A stretch of DNA of 20,237 bases. Origin: Clostridia bacterium (GTDB lineage: Bacteria > UBA6262 > WVXT01). Shown in pieces: positions 6,082-13,518 of the stretch. The stretch's first letter is position 1. Each line of letters begins with the position of its first letter. The notes under the pieces were generated by a model, which saw only the letters and a list, made by a program, of their open reading frames with translations, searched no databases and was not told the origin of the DNA. The DNA lies in NCBI GenBank assembly GCA_030671905.1, contig DAOVHK010000012.1:1-20237 (forward strand). The letters run 5' to 3'. Both the position numbers and the translations under genes were made by a program.

Positions 6082-7257
6082 TTAGAATTTTACCAGCACC
6101 TCCCCCAGAACCTTATCTGCACGGTCCTCAGCAAAATTTCCTGCCATAAAAGCACTATACACCATGCGAAATGAAAGATTTGCTGAATAATAATACTTAA
6201 CAAAGATGTCCACTTCATCTCCTATACTCCCTTTCGGAGTATGAGAATTGTAAATGAAATAGTTAATTCCGGTTTTTAATTCAGGGAGGGGAAAAACGGA
6301 TATCCCCAGTTTAAATAGCTTTAAGTTAGTAGTTGTATAATCAGTATCTCCACTCCTGACTTCGCTTCTATTTTCCATATAATATTCCCCATATTCTTCT
6401 TCTGACAGGTGGGCGTAGTCTGAAAGGAAATTTTCATCTTTTCCTGCTTGGACATCTTCTCCACTGCCAACGAGATATTCACAGACAACGATGCCTTTAC
6501 CAAATCTGGTCTCAGCTTGAAAGTTTCCACCTAATATGTAAGCTAAACCTTTATAATCTCTCCCTCCCCCCTTTCCCGATTGAAGGATTATGCCACCCCG
6601 ATAATCCACTTCCTTTCCCAGTTTTCCACTCAAATGGCAACCCAGAAAGTTCTTATCCACACCGATAGTTCGATCTCTCTGCCAGAAACCGGAAATTTGG
6701 GGAGTAATCCCTTTCCATCTTCTCTTAAAAAATACTCCATAAGCGTTCTTCTCTTTCCAGTTATCAGGGCTAACTCCCTCATTCCCTGTAGGTTTTAACA
6801 TCATTAGCTCGCAGTCGACCTGCCAGGGCAGAATGGCGGATAATTTAATGGCATCAAAACCTGACGCATTGTCATCAATCAGTAGCCCATCTCCGTATTG
6901 GAGAGGTTGTCTTCCAAAAGCTAAATATAAAGGAAGTCCAAAAAGTTCATCAACTTTCACATAGGCATTTTCGATCCAGGGCAGCATATTCTCGCGAGTC
7001 AATCCCTCAATGGTTACTGTGGAAGTATCCACACCCCAGAAACCTCTCGATTGTAACTTTAGGCCAATGGTAACTCCCTCTGCTAAAACTCCCTCTATCA
7101 AGAATCTCGTCCGTTGATAGATGTAACTGGTATCTCCATTGTTTACCGGTACCCACCTTATCCTGACTTCTTCTCCCACTCTCACGCCTGCCAGACAAAC
7201 TTGAGGAGATATGTGAAGGATGGAAACTACAAGAAGAAATAGAATGGTTCGTTTCAA
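6082..7257 (-). CDS. Alginate-export-like outer-membrane porin
   Basis: The protein is a signal peptide followed by a long beta-rich domain of the alginate-export/porin type. Typical features are the strand pair around IYQRTRFLIEG, the LAFGRQPLQYGDGLLIDD loop and FDAIKLSAILPW, with a C terminus ending VLVKF as in outer-membrane barrels. I place the start at TTG 7255-7257, because AAGGAG (7265-7270) lies seven bases before it. The ATG at 7278, which would add seven residues, has no ribosome binding site and would contain that Shine-Dalgarno within its own codons. With the TTG start the protein has 391 residues and a clean KRTILF signal peptide. It heads a probable operon with the small barrel and the GH57 enzyme, consistent with uptake and breakdown of a glycan. 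The substrate is unknown. Confidence 0.8.
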   Translation of the reverse strand: MKRTILFLLVVSILHISPQVCLAGVRVGEEVRIRWVPVNNGDTSYIYQRTRFLIEGVLAEGVTIGLKLQSRGFWGVDTSTVTIEGLTRENMLPWIENAYVKVDELFGLPLYLAFGRQPLQYGDGLLIDDNASGFDAIKLSAILPWQVDCELMMLKPTGNEGVSPDNWKEKNAYGVFFKRRWKGITPQISGFWQRDRTIGVDKNFLGCHLSGKLGKEVDYRGGIILQSGKGGGRDYKGLAYILGGNFQAETRFGKGIVVCEYLVGSGEDVQAGKDENFLSDYAHLSEEEYGEYYMENRSEVRSGDTDYTTTNLKLFKLGISVFPLPELKTGINYFIYNSHTPKGSIGDEVDIFVKYYYSANLSFRMVYSAFMAGNFAEDRADKVLGEVLVKF

Positions 7258-7264
7258 ACGCTCT

Positions 7265-7270
7265 CTCCTT
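7265..7270 (-). promoter_or_regulatory. Ribosome binding site deciding the TTG start of the porin gene
   Basis: On the minus strand this is AAGGAG, seven bases before TTG 7257. It lies inside the reading frame that would begin at ATG 7278 and so argues against that longer start. Confidence 0.65.
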
Positions 7271-7307
7271 ATCCCCATTGAAAATCGGAATGCCTATATT
7301 TTAGCAT

Positions 7308-7336
7308 ACCATATAAAAAAAAGAGGAAAAAGTCAA
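7308..7336 (-). promoter_or_regulatory. Sigma-70-type promoter for the porin operon
   Basis: TTGACT (7331-7336) and TATGGT (7308-7313) are separated by 17 bases on the minus strand. Transcription would start near 7301, about 44 bases before the TTG start. The -35 element lies within the hairpin of the upstream unit's terminator, and the spacer covers its T-run. Confidence 0.6.
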
Positions 7337-7359
7337 GAAAAAACTTGAATTTTCCTCTT
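7313..7359 (-). terminator. Intrinsic terminator of the tRNA-Arg/PHP/TPR unit
   Basis: On the minus strand the arms AAGAGGAAAA and TTTTCCTCTT pair perfectly over ten positions and enclose a CAAG/CTTG extension with a T-rich loop. A run of eight T follows. It begins 26 bases after the stop codon of the TPR gene. This is a textbook rho-independent terminator. Confidence 0.85.
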
Positions 7360-7384
7360 GAAAGAATCTAAATTTATATTGAAT

Positions 7385-8050
7385 TCACGGCGTAGGCGAC
7401 AATGCCTTTATTTTCGCCTCAGCCATATCCTGCCATATCCTGCCAGAGTAGAAACGGGACATCTGTTGATATATTTTAATAGCTTCATCTTTCTGTCCCA
7501 GTTTCTCATAGCACCTTCCCAGGCCTTGGTAAACCCCCGGCAAAAGGTAATGCTGGGGAAACCTGTCCAGAAGTTTCTGGTAAGTTTCCTTAGCTTCGTC
7601 GAATTTTTCTTCCTGTTCCAGACTATTGCCCAGGCTTAGCAGGACTTCAGGGGTGAACTTCCTGGTTTCATATTTATCCAGATATCTTTTATAAATAGAG
7701 GTAGCTTCGCTGTACTTCCCCATTTCATAGAGGGTATTACCTTTATAGAGAAAGACTAAGGGAGTAGCCTTTGAGCCGGAATGTCTTAACGCTTGGTCAT
7801 AAAACGAGATAGCCTTATCCGGCTGATTCATAAAATATTCCTGTTGTCCTCTCGCCAAAAGACTAAATGCCTGTTCAGTCATCTTGGCACGACGAGACAA
7901 GGTGAAGGGAATAAAAATAGCCACAGCAAGGATAACTATTCCGACAATTATAGCATTCTCCTTATTCTCGTTGACCCAGGTAACCGACCTTTCTACCCAA
8001 CTTACCAAACGGTCTTTTTTAAGCTCTTCTTTTACCCATTTACGAGGCAT
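7385..8050 (-). CDS. Membrane-anchored tetratricopeptide repeat protein (YfgM-like layout)
   Basis: The 221-residue protein has a basic cytoplasmic N terminus (1-30), one transmembrane helix (about 32-51) and then four TPR units (roughly 58-90, 97-126, 134-165 and 171-203). The units show the usual A-x-x-x-Y and GN/GR spacing, for example YKGNTLYEMGKYSEATSIY. The layout, with a single anchor and a periplasmic TPR domain, matches YfgM/YbgF-like proteins that assist envelope protein handling. The exact partner is unknown. It starts directly after the stop codon of the PHP gene (TAA then ATG), with AGGGGA shortly upstream inside that gene, so the two are translationally linked. A strong terminator follows. 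Confidence 0.82.
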   Translation of the reverse strand: MPRKWVKEELKKDRLVSWVERSVTWVNENKENAIIVGIVILAVAIFIPFTLSRRAKMTEQAFSLLARGQQEYFMNQPDKAISFYDQALRHSGSKATPLVFLYKGNTLYEMGKYSEATSIYKRYLDKYETRKFTPEVLLSLGNSLEQEEKFDEAKETYQKLLDRFPQHYLLPGVYQGLGRCYEKLGQKDEAIKIYQQMSRFYSGRIWQDMAEAKIKALSPTP

Positions 8051-8707
8051 TTAAGTTCCCCTAAGTGCTTTACCAATTAATGACCGGGCGTTTTCCAACA
8101 TAAGCTCCAGATCTTCTTTCGTCATTCCTGCTTTGTTAACCACTTCCAAAGCCTGTTGTTCAGTAATTAAGTCTTCCGGTTCATGCGCATCAGTATTAAA
8201 AATTAACTTTGCTCCTCTCTTTTTCGCTAAACTCCCCACGTGTTGATTGGTTAGAGAGTGTCCCTTGCGGGAGGTAATCTCAAGAAGTACATTTTTCTCC
8301 TTTGCCAGGTCTACTTCCTCACTACTTATTTTTCCTGGATGGGAAAGTATATCTATCATGCTGGATAAAGCAGCCCGGTTTGTACCCGAAGGAACAGGTT
8401 CGACTGTGGTTTCTCCATGCACCAAAATAATTTTTGCTCCCAACGCTCTACATTCCTCAGCAACCCGGAAGATTAAATTAGGAGGAACATAGGTCAGTTC
8501 TGCACCTGGAAGGACCTCTATTTTATACTCAATAGTGAGAATTGAAGAGACCTTAACTATCTCCGGAATTACGAGATTGATATTAGACATATCAACATGG
8601 TCGGTAATAGCTATTGCTTCGTAACCCTTATTCTTGGCACGAAAGACGAGTTCCGAAGGGATTAATGAACCATCAGAAAAGAAGGAATGTGTGTGAAGGT
8701 CAATCAT
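8051..8707 (-). CDS. PHP-domain metal-dependent phosphoesterase
   Basis: The 218-residue protein is a single PHP domain with all expected metal ligands: DLHTH (H5, H7), SDG (D12), TDH (D36, H37), GAE (E70), VHGE (H97), SHPG (H123) and NTDAH (D173, H175). PHP enzymes use two or three metals to cleave phosphoester bonds; relatives include histidinol phosphatase and nucleotide 3',5'-phosphatases. The substrate cannot be told from sequence, and no histidine genes are nearby. The ATG lies 25 bases after the CCA end of tRNA-Arg with no terminator between, so the mRNA is probably the 3' product of a tRNA-containing transcript. The ribosome binding site is weak (GGAT, nine bases upstream). Confidence 0.88.
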   Translation of the reverse strand: MIDLHTHSFFSDGSLIPSELVFRAKNKGYEAIAITDHVDMSNINLVIPEIVKVSSILTIEYKIEVLPGAELTYVPPNLIFRVAEECRALGAKIILVHGETTVEPVPSGTNRAALSSMIDILSHPGKISSEEVDLAKEKNVLLEITSRKGHSLTNQHVGSLAKKRGAKLIFNTDAHEPEDLITEQQALEVVNKAGMTKEDLELMLENARSLIGKALRGT

Positions 8708-8732
8708 CTATAGTATCCAATATGATTTTTTC

Positions 8733-8809
8733 TGGCGCCCCCGGAGCGATTCGAACGCCCGACACACGGTTTAGGAAACCGTTGCTCTATCCAACTGAGC
8801 TACGAGGGC
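8733..8809 (-). tRNA. tRNA-Arg (anticodon CCT)
   Basis: A complete cloverleaf reads on the minus strand. The acceptor is GCCCTCG paired with CGGGGGC, followed by a G discriminator and an encoded CCA (8733-8735). The D-arm is GCTC/GAGC, the anticodon stem ACGGT/ACCGT with loop TTCCTAA (anticodon at 8773-8775), and the T-arm GGGCG/CGCTC with loop TTCGAAT. It reads arginine AGG codons. A strong promoter lies 60 bases upstream. Confidence 0.95.
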
Positions 8810-8869
8810 GATTCTTTTTTCTCTATTTCAGGCGTAAATATACATTTGTCTATCTGCTTTTCCTTTCAT

Positions 8870-8897
8870 ATTATACTTTCTTTCAAGGTTTCGTCAA
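8870..8897 (-). promoter_or_regulatory. Strong promoter for tRNA-Arg and downstream genes
   Basis: TTGACG (8892-8897) and a perfect TATAAT (8870-8875) are separated by 16 bases on the minus strand. Transcription would begin near 8863 and give a leader of about 54 bases before the tRNA. The next terminator on this strand is at 7313-7359, so the unit covers tRNA-Arg, the PHP gene and the TPR gene. Confidence 0.8.
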
Positions 8898-9055
8898 GAA
8901 TTTTTTTGGAAAAAGCTGGAATAAACTTTTCAAATGCTCGAAGGGAACCAAATAATTTATCAAATCTCGCCAAAGAATTATTTCTTCAGGTGAAAATCAC
9001 AATAAGGAGGGTAAATGACGGAAAGTTAATCTTGGAAAATATGTATGACGGTATA

Positions 9056-10288
9056 TTACTCCGTCTCTTGTAAGCCATCAGGCAGGATACTCGGTGTAAT
9101 GAAGATAACTACCTCTGTTTCTTCAACAGTTTTCTTCTTATTTTTAAAGAAAAAACCTATTATTGGGATATACCCAAGAACAGGAACCCTTGTTACTCTC
9201 TCAAATTCAGTTTGATTAGTTAGTCCTCCAATAATGACCGTCTCTCCGTCTTTGACTCTTACCTTTGTGTTTACCTGTCGTTTAGTAATTACCGGCAATC
9301 TGTCTTCTGTTGCCTCAACAGTTACATCGCTAACTTCCGGCTGTATTTCGACTGTAATATCTCCATTTTCAGAAACGTATGGAGTAATCTTAAGGGTTAT
9401 CCCTGCTGTTATGGCTTCCAACGTAGTATAAGGATAATTTACCGGCCCTGAAACAATCGAATAATATTGCTCTTTCCCAATAAAGATACTCGCTTCCTGA
9501 CCATCAAGGGTAACTATTCTGGGATTAGCCCGCAATTTAACCTCACCCGTCCTTATTAATGCATTGAGCTTCACAAGAATGCTACGGGTTAATTTCCCAG
9601 TAGTGGCATAGGTGAAAGTCCCCAGAAGGTCTTCCATACCTGCACTTCCTGAAGCAGTGCTATTAATTCCTTTTGTGTTATCCCATTCCCACTCCCAATT
9701 AATACCCAATTCTTTGGTCACTCCCTTAGAAAAGTCAGTTACTATAGCTTGAATCATTACCTGTTTAAGCGGTATATCAATTTTAGCTATATCCTCTTCT
9801 ATGCGCGCAATAATTTCTGGAGAAGCAGTAACCGTCAGCATATTAACGTCTTCGTTTACCTGAATAAAGTCAGTGAAAAATTCCGGTAGGAACTTGGGTA
9901 CATCTTTTGCTTTTATGTAATTTGTCTTGATATATTTGGTTTCAGTTAATCGATTAAATGTCGGATTATCGGGTACAGCTGCACCCACTAAATAGTAATT
10001 ATCTATCTTTTTAAAGGTATATCCACCACCCATTAACATCATCTCCAAACACTTCTCCAGAGGAACATTCTTTAAGTCTAAGGTAACTACACCTTGCACC
10101 GTATCATCCGGAATAATAGTCACCCCGCTTTGAGCTGAGATATCTCGTAACGCCTCTCTTAGATCTGTCTCAAAGAAGACATTGGTTATAAACTCTGACT
10201 TTTTCCGCTCTCGCGCCAAACTAAGGTCGTTGTCTACCAATCCTGCTATTAATATCAAACAAATCCCCAAAATCTTAAAAGTTTTCAT
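9056..10288 (-). CDS. Short secretin-family outer-membrane channel protein
   Basis: Numbering from the ATG at 10288, the protein has 410 residues: a signal peptide (1-25, LSLA then RE), a secretin N0/STN domain (about 35-103), an N1-like ring domain (about 115-172) and a C-terminal secretin domain (about 213-403). The secretin domain carries the hallmark VPVLGYIPIIGFFF and ends with EVVIFITPSIL. Secretins form large outer-membrane rings for type II, type III or type IV pilus-like export. At this length it has only the minimum domains. I prefer ATG 10286-10288 because GGAG (10298-10301) lies nine bases before it and overlaps the upstream ATG at 10303. It is the last gene of the surface locus; no ATPase, prepilin or inner-membrane platform gene is in the window. 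Confidence 0.88.
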   Translation of the reverse strand: MKTFKILGICLILIAGLVDNDLSLARERKKSEFITNVFFETDLREALRDISAQSGVTIIPDDTVQGVVTLDLKNVPLEKCLEMMLMGGGYTFKKIDNYYLVGAAVPDNPTFNRLTETKYIKTNYIKAKDVPKFLPEFFTDFIQVNEDVNMLTVTASPEIIARIEEDIAKIDIPLKQVMIQAIVTDFSKGVTKELGINWEWEWDNTKGINSTASGSAGMEDLLGTFTYATTGKLTRSILVKLNALIRTGEVKLRANPRIVTLDGQEASIFIGKEQYYSIVSGPVNYPYTTLEAITAGITLKITPYVSENGDITVEIQPEVSDVTVEATEDRLPVITKRQVNTKVRVKDGETVIIGGLTNQTEFERVTRVPVLGYIPIIGFFFKNKKKTVEETEVVIFITPSILPDGLQETE

Positions 10289-10373
10289 TTGCAGATTCTC
10301 CATAAAGAATAATAACTGAATTTTTTATTGATTGCTTTTTAAACATTACTCGACTACTTCGGTAAATACTATA

Positions 10374-10952
10374 TCATTTCTTTCCAAAAAGCTGGTTAAA
10401 GCGAGTTAAAAAGTTATTTTCTAAAAAAGAGTCTTCTTTCTCTTCTTTTATATCTTTCAAATAATTATTAAACGCTTGTTTAAAATCATCAAAGAAAGAC
10501 CAGAAATCTATTCCCAGTCCTCTAATAGAATCATAATTTAAATAGTAACGAGTAGTTTCAACAATCCCGCCATGAAGTATAGTAAATCCATGTGTTAATC
10601 CACACCTAAAATCATCCCAAAGAAGAGAGACATATTCTTTGCCATCTGGGTCTTTTTCCATAAACTTTTTGCTCATATAGTTCTTCACGAATTTCTTAAA
10701 TTTTTTTGCTTCTGTGCCTTTTTGAAGATAGAAATTACTAATTGCTAAAATTGCGTTGCAAATTAGGTTCATTAATCCCAAATTAAGTCGCCATATCTCA
10801 GTATCGTCTTTCCTCCAGATTTTTCTTAGTTGTTCTATAGGTTCCATTAAAATTTTATTGACCCTTCCTTCAAACCAACCTATTTTTTCTTCTTTAGTTT
10901 TAAGTTCATCTAATTTATTTGAATATCTATAAAAAATATCCTTATTGTTCAT
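10374..10952 (-). CDS. HEPN-like cytoplasmic protein of unknown function
   Basis: The 192-residue protein is helical, lysine-rich and has neither signal peptide nor membrane segment. The clearest motif is FRCGLTHGF, in which R116 and H121 are spaced R-x4-H as in HEPN-domain proteins (some are RNases, others bind nucleotides). HEPN membership is an inference from that motif and the helical content, not a firm match. The ATG at 10950-10952 lies inside the 3' end of the double-module gene and overlaps it by 11 bases; no clear Shine-Dalgarno sequence is seen, so translation is probably coupled. A TTG at 10967 would add five residues. It is the only clearly cytoplasmic product in a locus of secreted proteins. 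Confidence 0.7.
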   Translation of the reverse strand: MNNKDIFYRYSNKLDELKTKEEKIGWFEGRVNKILMEPIEQLRKIWRKDDTEIWRLNLGLMNLICNAILAISNFYLQKGTEAKKFKKFVKNYMSKKFMEKDPDGKEYVSLLWDDFRCGLTHGFTILHGGIVETTRYYLNYDSIRGLGIDFWSFFDDFKQAFNNYLKDIKEEKEDSFLENNFLTRFNQLFGKK

Positions 10953-12672
10953 TTTTTGAGGGTTCAAGAGGTCTTGATTGCTCTTCGCTCTCCTTCTTAG
11001 ATTTTATATATTTGTTAATGAGTATTTTCGTTTTTTGCAAAACCTGGCAAACGATTCCTTCTTTTTTTTCTTCTATTGAAAAAGTTTCTTCCACCGTTGA
11101 AGATTTGTTGTTATCATAGAGAAAATACGCCTTTGCAGTATATATCCCTTTAGTTAAAGAGTGAGAATAGGGTGTTTCTATGGTCCTTAATCCACCCGGT
11201 AATATCATGCTACCTTTTGGAATAACAATTTCATCTACAGGTTTTTTTTGATTTTTATTTATTATTTCAATTTTCCCTTCCGGAACTATATGTGCATTAC
11301 CAACATTCTTAAACACCATTGTAAACTTCATATTTCCAGATTTATCGTTAGGGTTATCTTTTTCTCCTACTTCTTCTGGTTCTGAAATAACGAAATCAGT
11401 AATTCCTCCCTTTTCCCTGATAGTATTGGGAATTCTTACTAACACAGGGAGTCTTTCTGTAGAATTTTTTCCATAAAAAGTGATGTTTGAGTAATATTCA
11501 CCTTTTTTCTTTTGAGGTACTTTTATGGTAATTTTCGCATTTTTTGTTGACCTTGAACCAATAAGAAATTTTTCCGGAGTGATATCTATCCAGGAAGAAC
11601 AAGAACGACCTGTGCTTCCTGATTTTAATAGTTTATTTTCGCCATCTTTATTGACCCAGAAATCAAATATCTTTGTATTCAACTGAAGAGTATAGCTTTC
11701 CAAATTTCTTAACTTGACACTCACTGTTCTATACGCTCCCGAAGGGATTTCCACAATTAGCGGTAAAGGTTCTACAGTAAAATTATCTTTGGCTACAATT
11801 TTCTCTTCTAAAGTAACGACTTTTCTTTCTTGGGTTATTCTGAATTTCGTTGTCGCATGTATGATTTTTTTTCCTCCATATTCTACGTCAGCATAAGCGT
11901 AATAATTACCCGGTGGTAATCCTTTTGGTAAAATAGTGGCTAAATCCATTACACTATCAGGAAGAATCCTTCCTCTCCCACTTCCCATCTGGGTTTTTAC
12001 CAGGGTTGTTCCTTTCTCGTTTTTTATCCGCAGGTTACCTTTTGCTGCAAGATGTATCTTTCCTTCGTTCTTTATTGAACATTTTACAAGCAGGACATCC
12101 TTCCCAAACTTTTCAATATACCTGCTATTCTTAGAAGGCGATTCAACCTGAAAACTCTTAAGAGATAGTTTTGGAGTCAAGCCAAATCTGGGAATGGTCA
12201 CGCTTACTATAGAGACCATTCGCCAGAATAGTTTTACTCCTGCTTGAGCCTTTTCTGTTTTTTCCAAAGGGACCAATTCAGCAACAATAGCTGCATATCT
12301 TCCACCATAGTTTCCGTAAGGAATACGAATCTTTGCAGTAATGTCTTCACTTTCATTTGGACCAAGTTTAATGTGTTTATGGGATAGCTTTATCCATTCA
12401 GCACAGGACCATTTCCCTTCTTTTGTATCAAGGACTTTATACTTTCCTTTTTCTGTTTCTTTTATACTTGCAGCAAAGATACGAAAATTCGCAGAACTTT
12501 CTGATTGATTTAATAGAGTAATGGTTACCTTTTTTTTTCCGCCCGAAGGAATTTTTATGTCAGAAGAAGGTGGACTTAATAAAAAAGATATGTCTGCCAA
12601 TAGAGTTCTTCCTATTGTCAGACATAAAATAAAAGCAATAAATCCGATTTTCCATAAAAATTTAGTTTTCAT
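10942..12672 (-). CDS. Secreted protein with two DUF916/PapD-like Ig-fold modules
   Basis: A signal peptide (1-26) is followed by two copies of the same module, about 27-280 and 300-534, and a charged tail without a membrane anchor. Each module opens with an Ig-like half (a PPSSDIKIPSGG or PLIVEIPSGA start), carries a conserved SC-x-x-WI motif (C90/W93 and C358/W361), then a G-Y strand (GGRYAAIVAE, GEYYSNITFY). Each ends with a second Ig-like half containing KNEGKIHLAAKG or KNVGNAHIVPEG. The same module occurs once in the gene at 13519. The design resembles DUF916 WxL-interacting proteins and pilus chaperones. It probably works in the periplasm or at the surface as a scaffold or chaperone for the small secreted proteins. 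No ribosome binding site precedes the ATG. Confidence 0.75.
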   Translation of the reverse strand: MKTKFLWKIGFIAFILCLTIGRTLLADISFLLSPPSSDIKIPSGGKKKVTITLLNQSESSANFRIFAASIKETEKGKYKVLDTKEGKWSCAEWIKLSHKHIKLGPNESEDITAKIRIPYGNYGGRYAAIVAELVPLEKTEKAQAGVKLFWRMVSIVSVTIPRFGLTPKLSLKSFQVESPSKNSRYIEKFGKDVLLVKCSIKNEGKIHLAAKGNLRIKNEKGTTLVKTQMGSGRGRILPDSVMDLATILPKGLPPGNYYAYADVEYGGKKIIHATTKFRITQERKVVTLEEKIVAKDNFTVEPLPLIVEIPSGAYRTVSVKLRNLESYTLQLNTKIFDFWVNKDGENKLLKSGSTGRSCSSWIDITPEKFLIGSRSTKNAKITIKVPQKKKGEYYSNITFYGKNSTERLPVLVRIPNTIREKGGITDFVISEPEEVGEKDNPNDKSGNMKFTMVFKNVGNAHIVPEGKIEIINKNQKKPVDEIVIPKGSMILPGGLRTIETPYSHSLTKGIYTAKAYFLYDNNKSSTVEETFSIEEKKEGIVCQVLQKTKILINKYIKSKKESEEQSRPLEPSKNEQ

Positions 12673-12720
12673 TTTTTATAAGGGGGATAGAAGATTTTTT
12701 CTTAATTCAAGCTAAGAAGT

Positions 12721-12741
12721 GTTGGCCGGAGTAGAGCCAAC
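12721..12741 (-). terminator. Hairpin after the acidic secreted protein gene
   Basis: GTTGGC and GCCAAC pair perfectly over six positions around a nine-base loop, 13 bases after the stop codon at 12755. No T-run follows on the minus strand. It may therefore be a processing or stabilising hairpin, or a weak attenuator, between a structural gene and the larger Ig-fold gene, rather than a full terminator. Confidence 0.4.
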
Positions 12742-12754
12742 AAGTTGTGCTTAT

Positions 12755-13378
12755 TTACTCTGCTGATACATACGGATCCCAAATCCAGGGTTTTTGTTCT
12801 TTAAGAATCACTGAGATTGTAGCACCATTAGGATCCTCATATTCACAAGCAGAATCACAAGACCCAACAACGATTCTGTTGTAAAGAGTAAATATGACTG
12901 GTTCATGAGCCATATTCTCTTCAAGCAAGTCATCATCGTTATTGAGAGCTGCTGCTGTTACCCACGCCCCAGGGGCTAAAGCGTAGTAGGTTTCAAGAAC
13001 ATCACCCTCGTCATTTACGAGATTCGCAAACCCTTCATAGTCAACATAAAGGTCGCCGTTGGACTGGAGAGTAGCCTGAATCCCATCAATGTAGTAGTCA
13101 CCGGGCTTTAACACACGCCATTCAATATCGGTTGCATTTAACGAAACCAAAGCCCATTGAGCTATTGATGCACTGATATCAACGTTAATGACTCTTTCTG
13201 TTTCGTTACAATAGCTACTGTAACAGCCACTTAGTGATGCCTTGGCAAGATTTGTGAGAGAACCATCTCTCGTATTGTATACCGGAGTAGGTACATAAGG
13301 TCCATCCCACTCAGCTAAAGCCACAGCACCAGGAACAATCAATAGTGCTGCGATTGCTAATACCATAAATTTTCTCAT
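12755..13378 (-). CDS. Acidic secreted protein with two cysteine pairs, possible surface subunit
   Basis: The 207-residue protein has a standard signal peptide (1-22, VALA then EW) and an acidic mature part. Cysteines come in two pairs, C52/C57 near the N terminus and C174/C178 near the C terminus, suggesting disulfides in the oxidising periplasm. The centre (67-120) is rich in beta-strand-like blocks such as WRVLKPGDYYIDGI and GDLYVDYEGF. I do not recognise a family. An AAGGAGG six bases before the ATG and a 9-bp leader hairpin point to high expression, as expected for a structural subunit. It sits between two genes of the Ig-fold module type. Confidence 0.75.
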   Translation of the reverse strand: MRKFMVLAIAALLIVPGAVALAEWDGPYVPTPVYNTRDGSLTNLAKASLSGCYSSYCNETERVINVDISASIAQWALVSLNATDIEWRVLKPGDYYIDGIQATLQSNGDLYVDYEGFANLVNDEGDVLETYYALAPGAWVTAAALNNDDDLLEENMAHEPVIFTLYNRIVVGSCDSACEYEDPNGATISVILKEQKPWIWDPYVSAE

Positions 13379-13398
13379 TTTGCCTCCTTTTTAGATTT

Positions 13399-13421
13399 CC
13401 TTAGGAGTGAGTCTCCTAAGG
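13399..13421 (-). promoter_or_regulatory. Stable 5' leader hairpin of the acidic secreted protein gene
   Basis: Perfect nine-base arms (CCTTAGGAG and CTCCTAAGG) enclose a five-base loop. The hairpin ends about ten bases before the Shine-Dalgarno AAGGAGG. No T-run follows on the minus strand, so it is more likely an mRNA-protecting or regulatory hairpin than a terminator. On the plus strand it is followed by GTGTTTTTGG. Confidence 0.55.
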
Positions 13422-13518
13422 GTGTTTTTGGCCTTTTTAAGCCACTCCTTTGACTGCTTCTCAGCTTAAAAAAATTTTTCCCTCTATCCCCCCTTTCTCT
13501 CTTTGGTATTGATTATTT

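Noticed and set aside
7258..7278. ATG at 7276-7278 as start of the porin gene
   Set aside because: It has no ribosome binding site, and a good AAGGAG lies inside these codons, correctly spaced for TTG 7257.
9047..9065. GACGG/CCGTC inverted repeat over the secretin stop codon as a terminator
   Set aside because: It has only five base pairs with a nine-base loop and no T-run on the minus strand.
8846..9073. Plus-strand open frame of 75 codons between tRNA-Arg and the secretin gene
   Set aside because: It has no ribosome binding site and no protein-like composition, and it lies over the minus-strand tRNA promoter.
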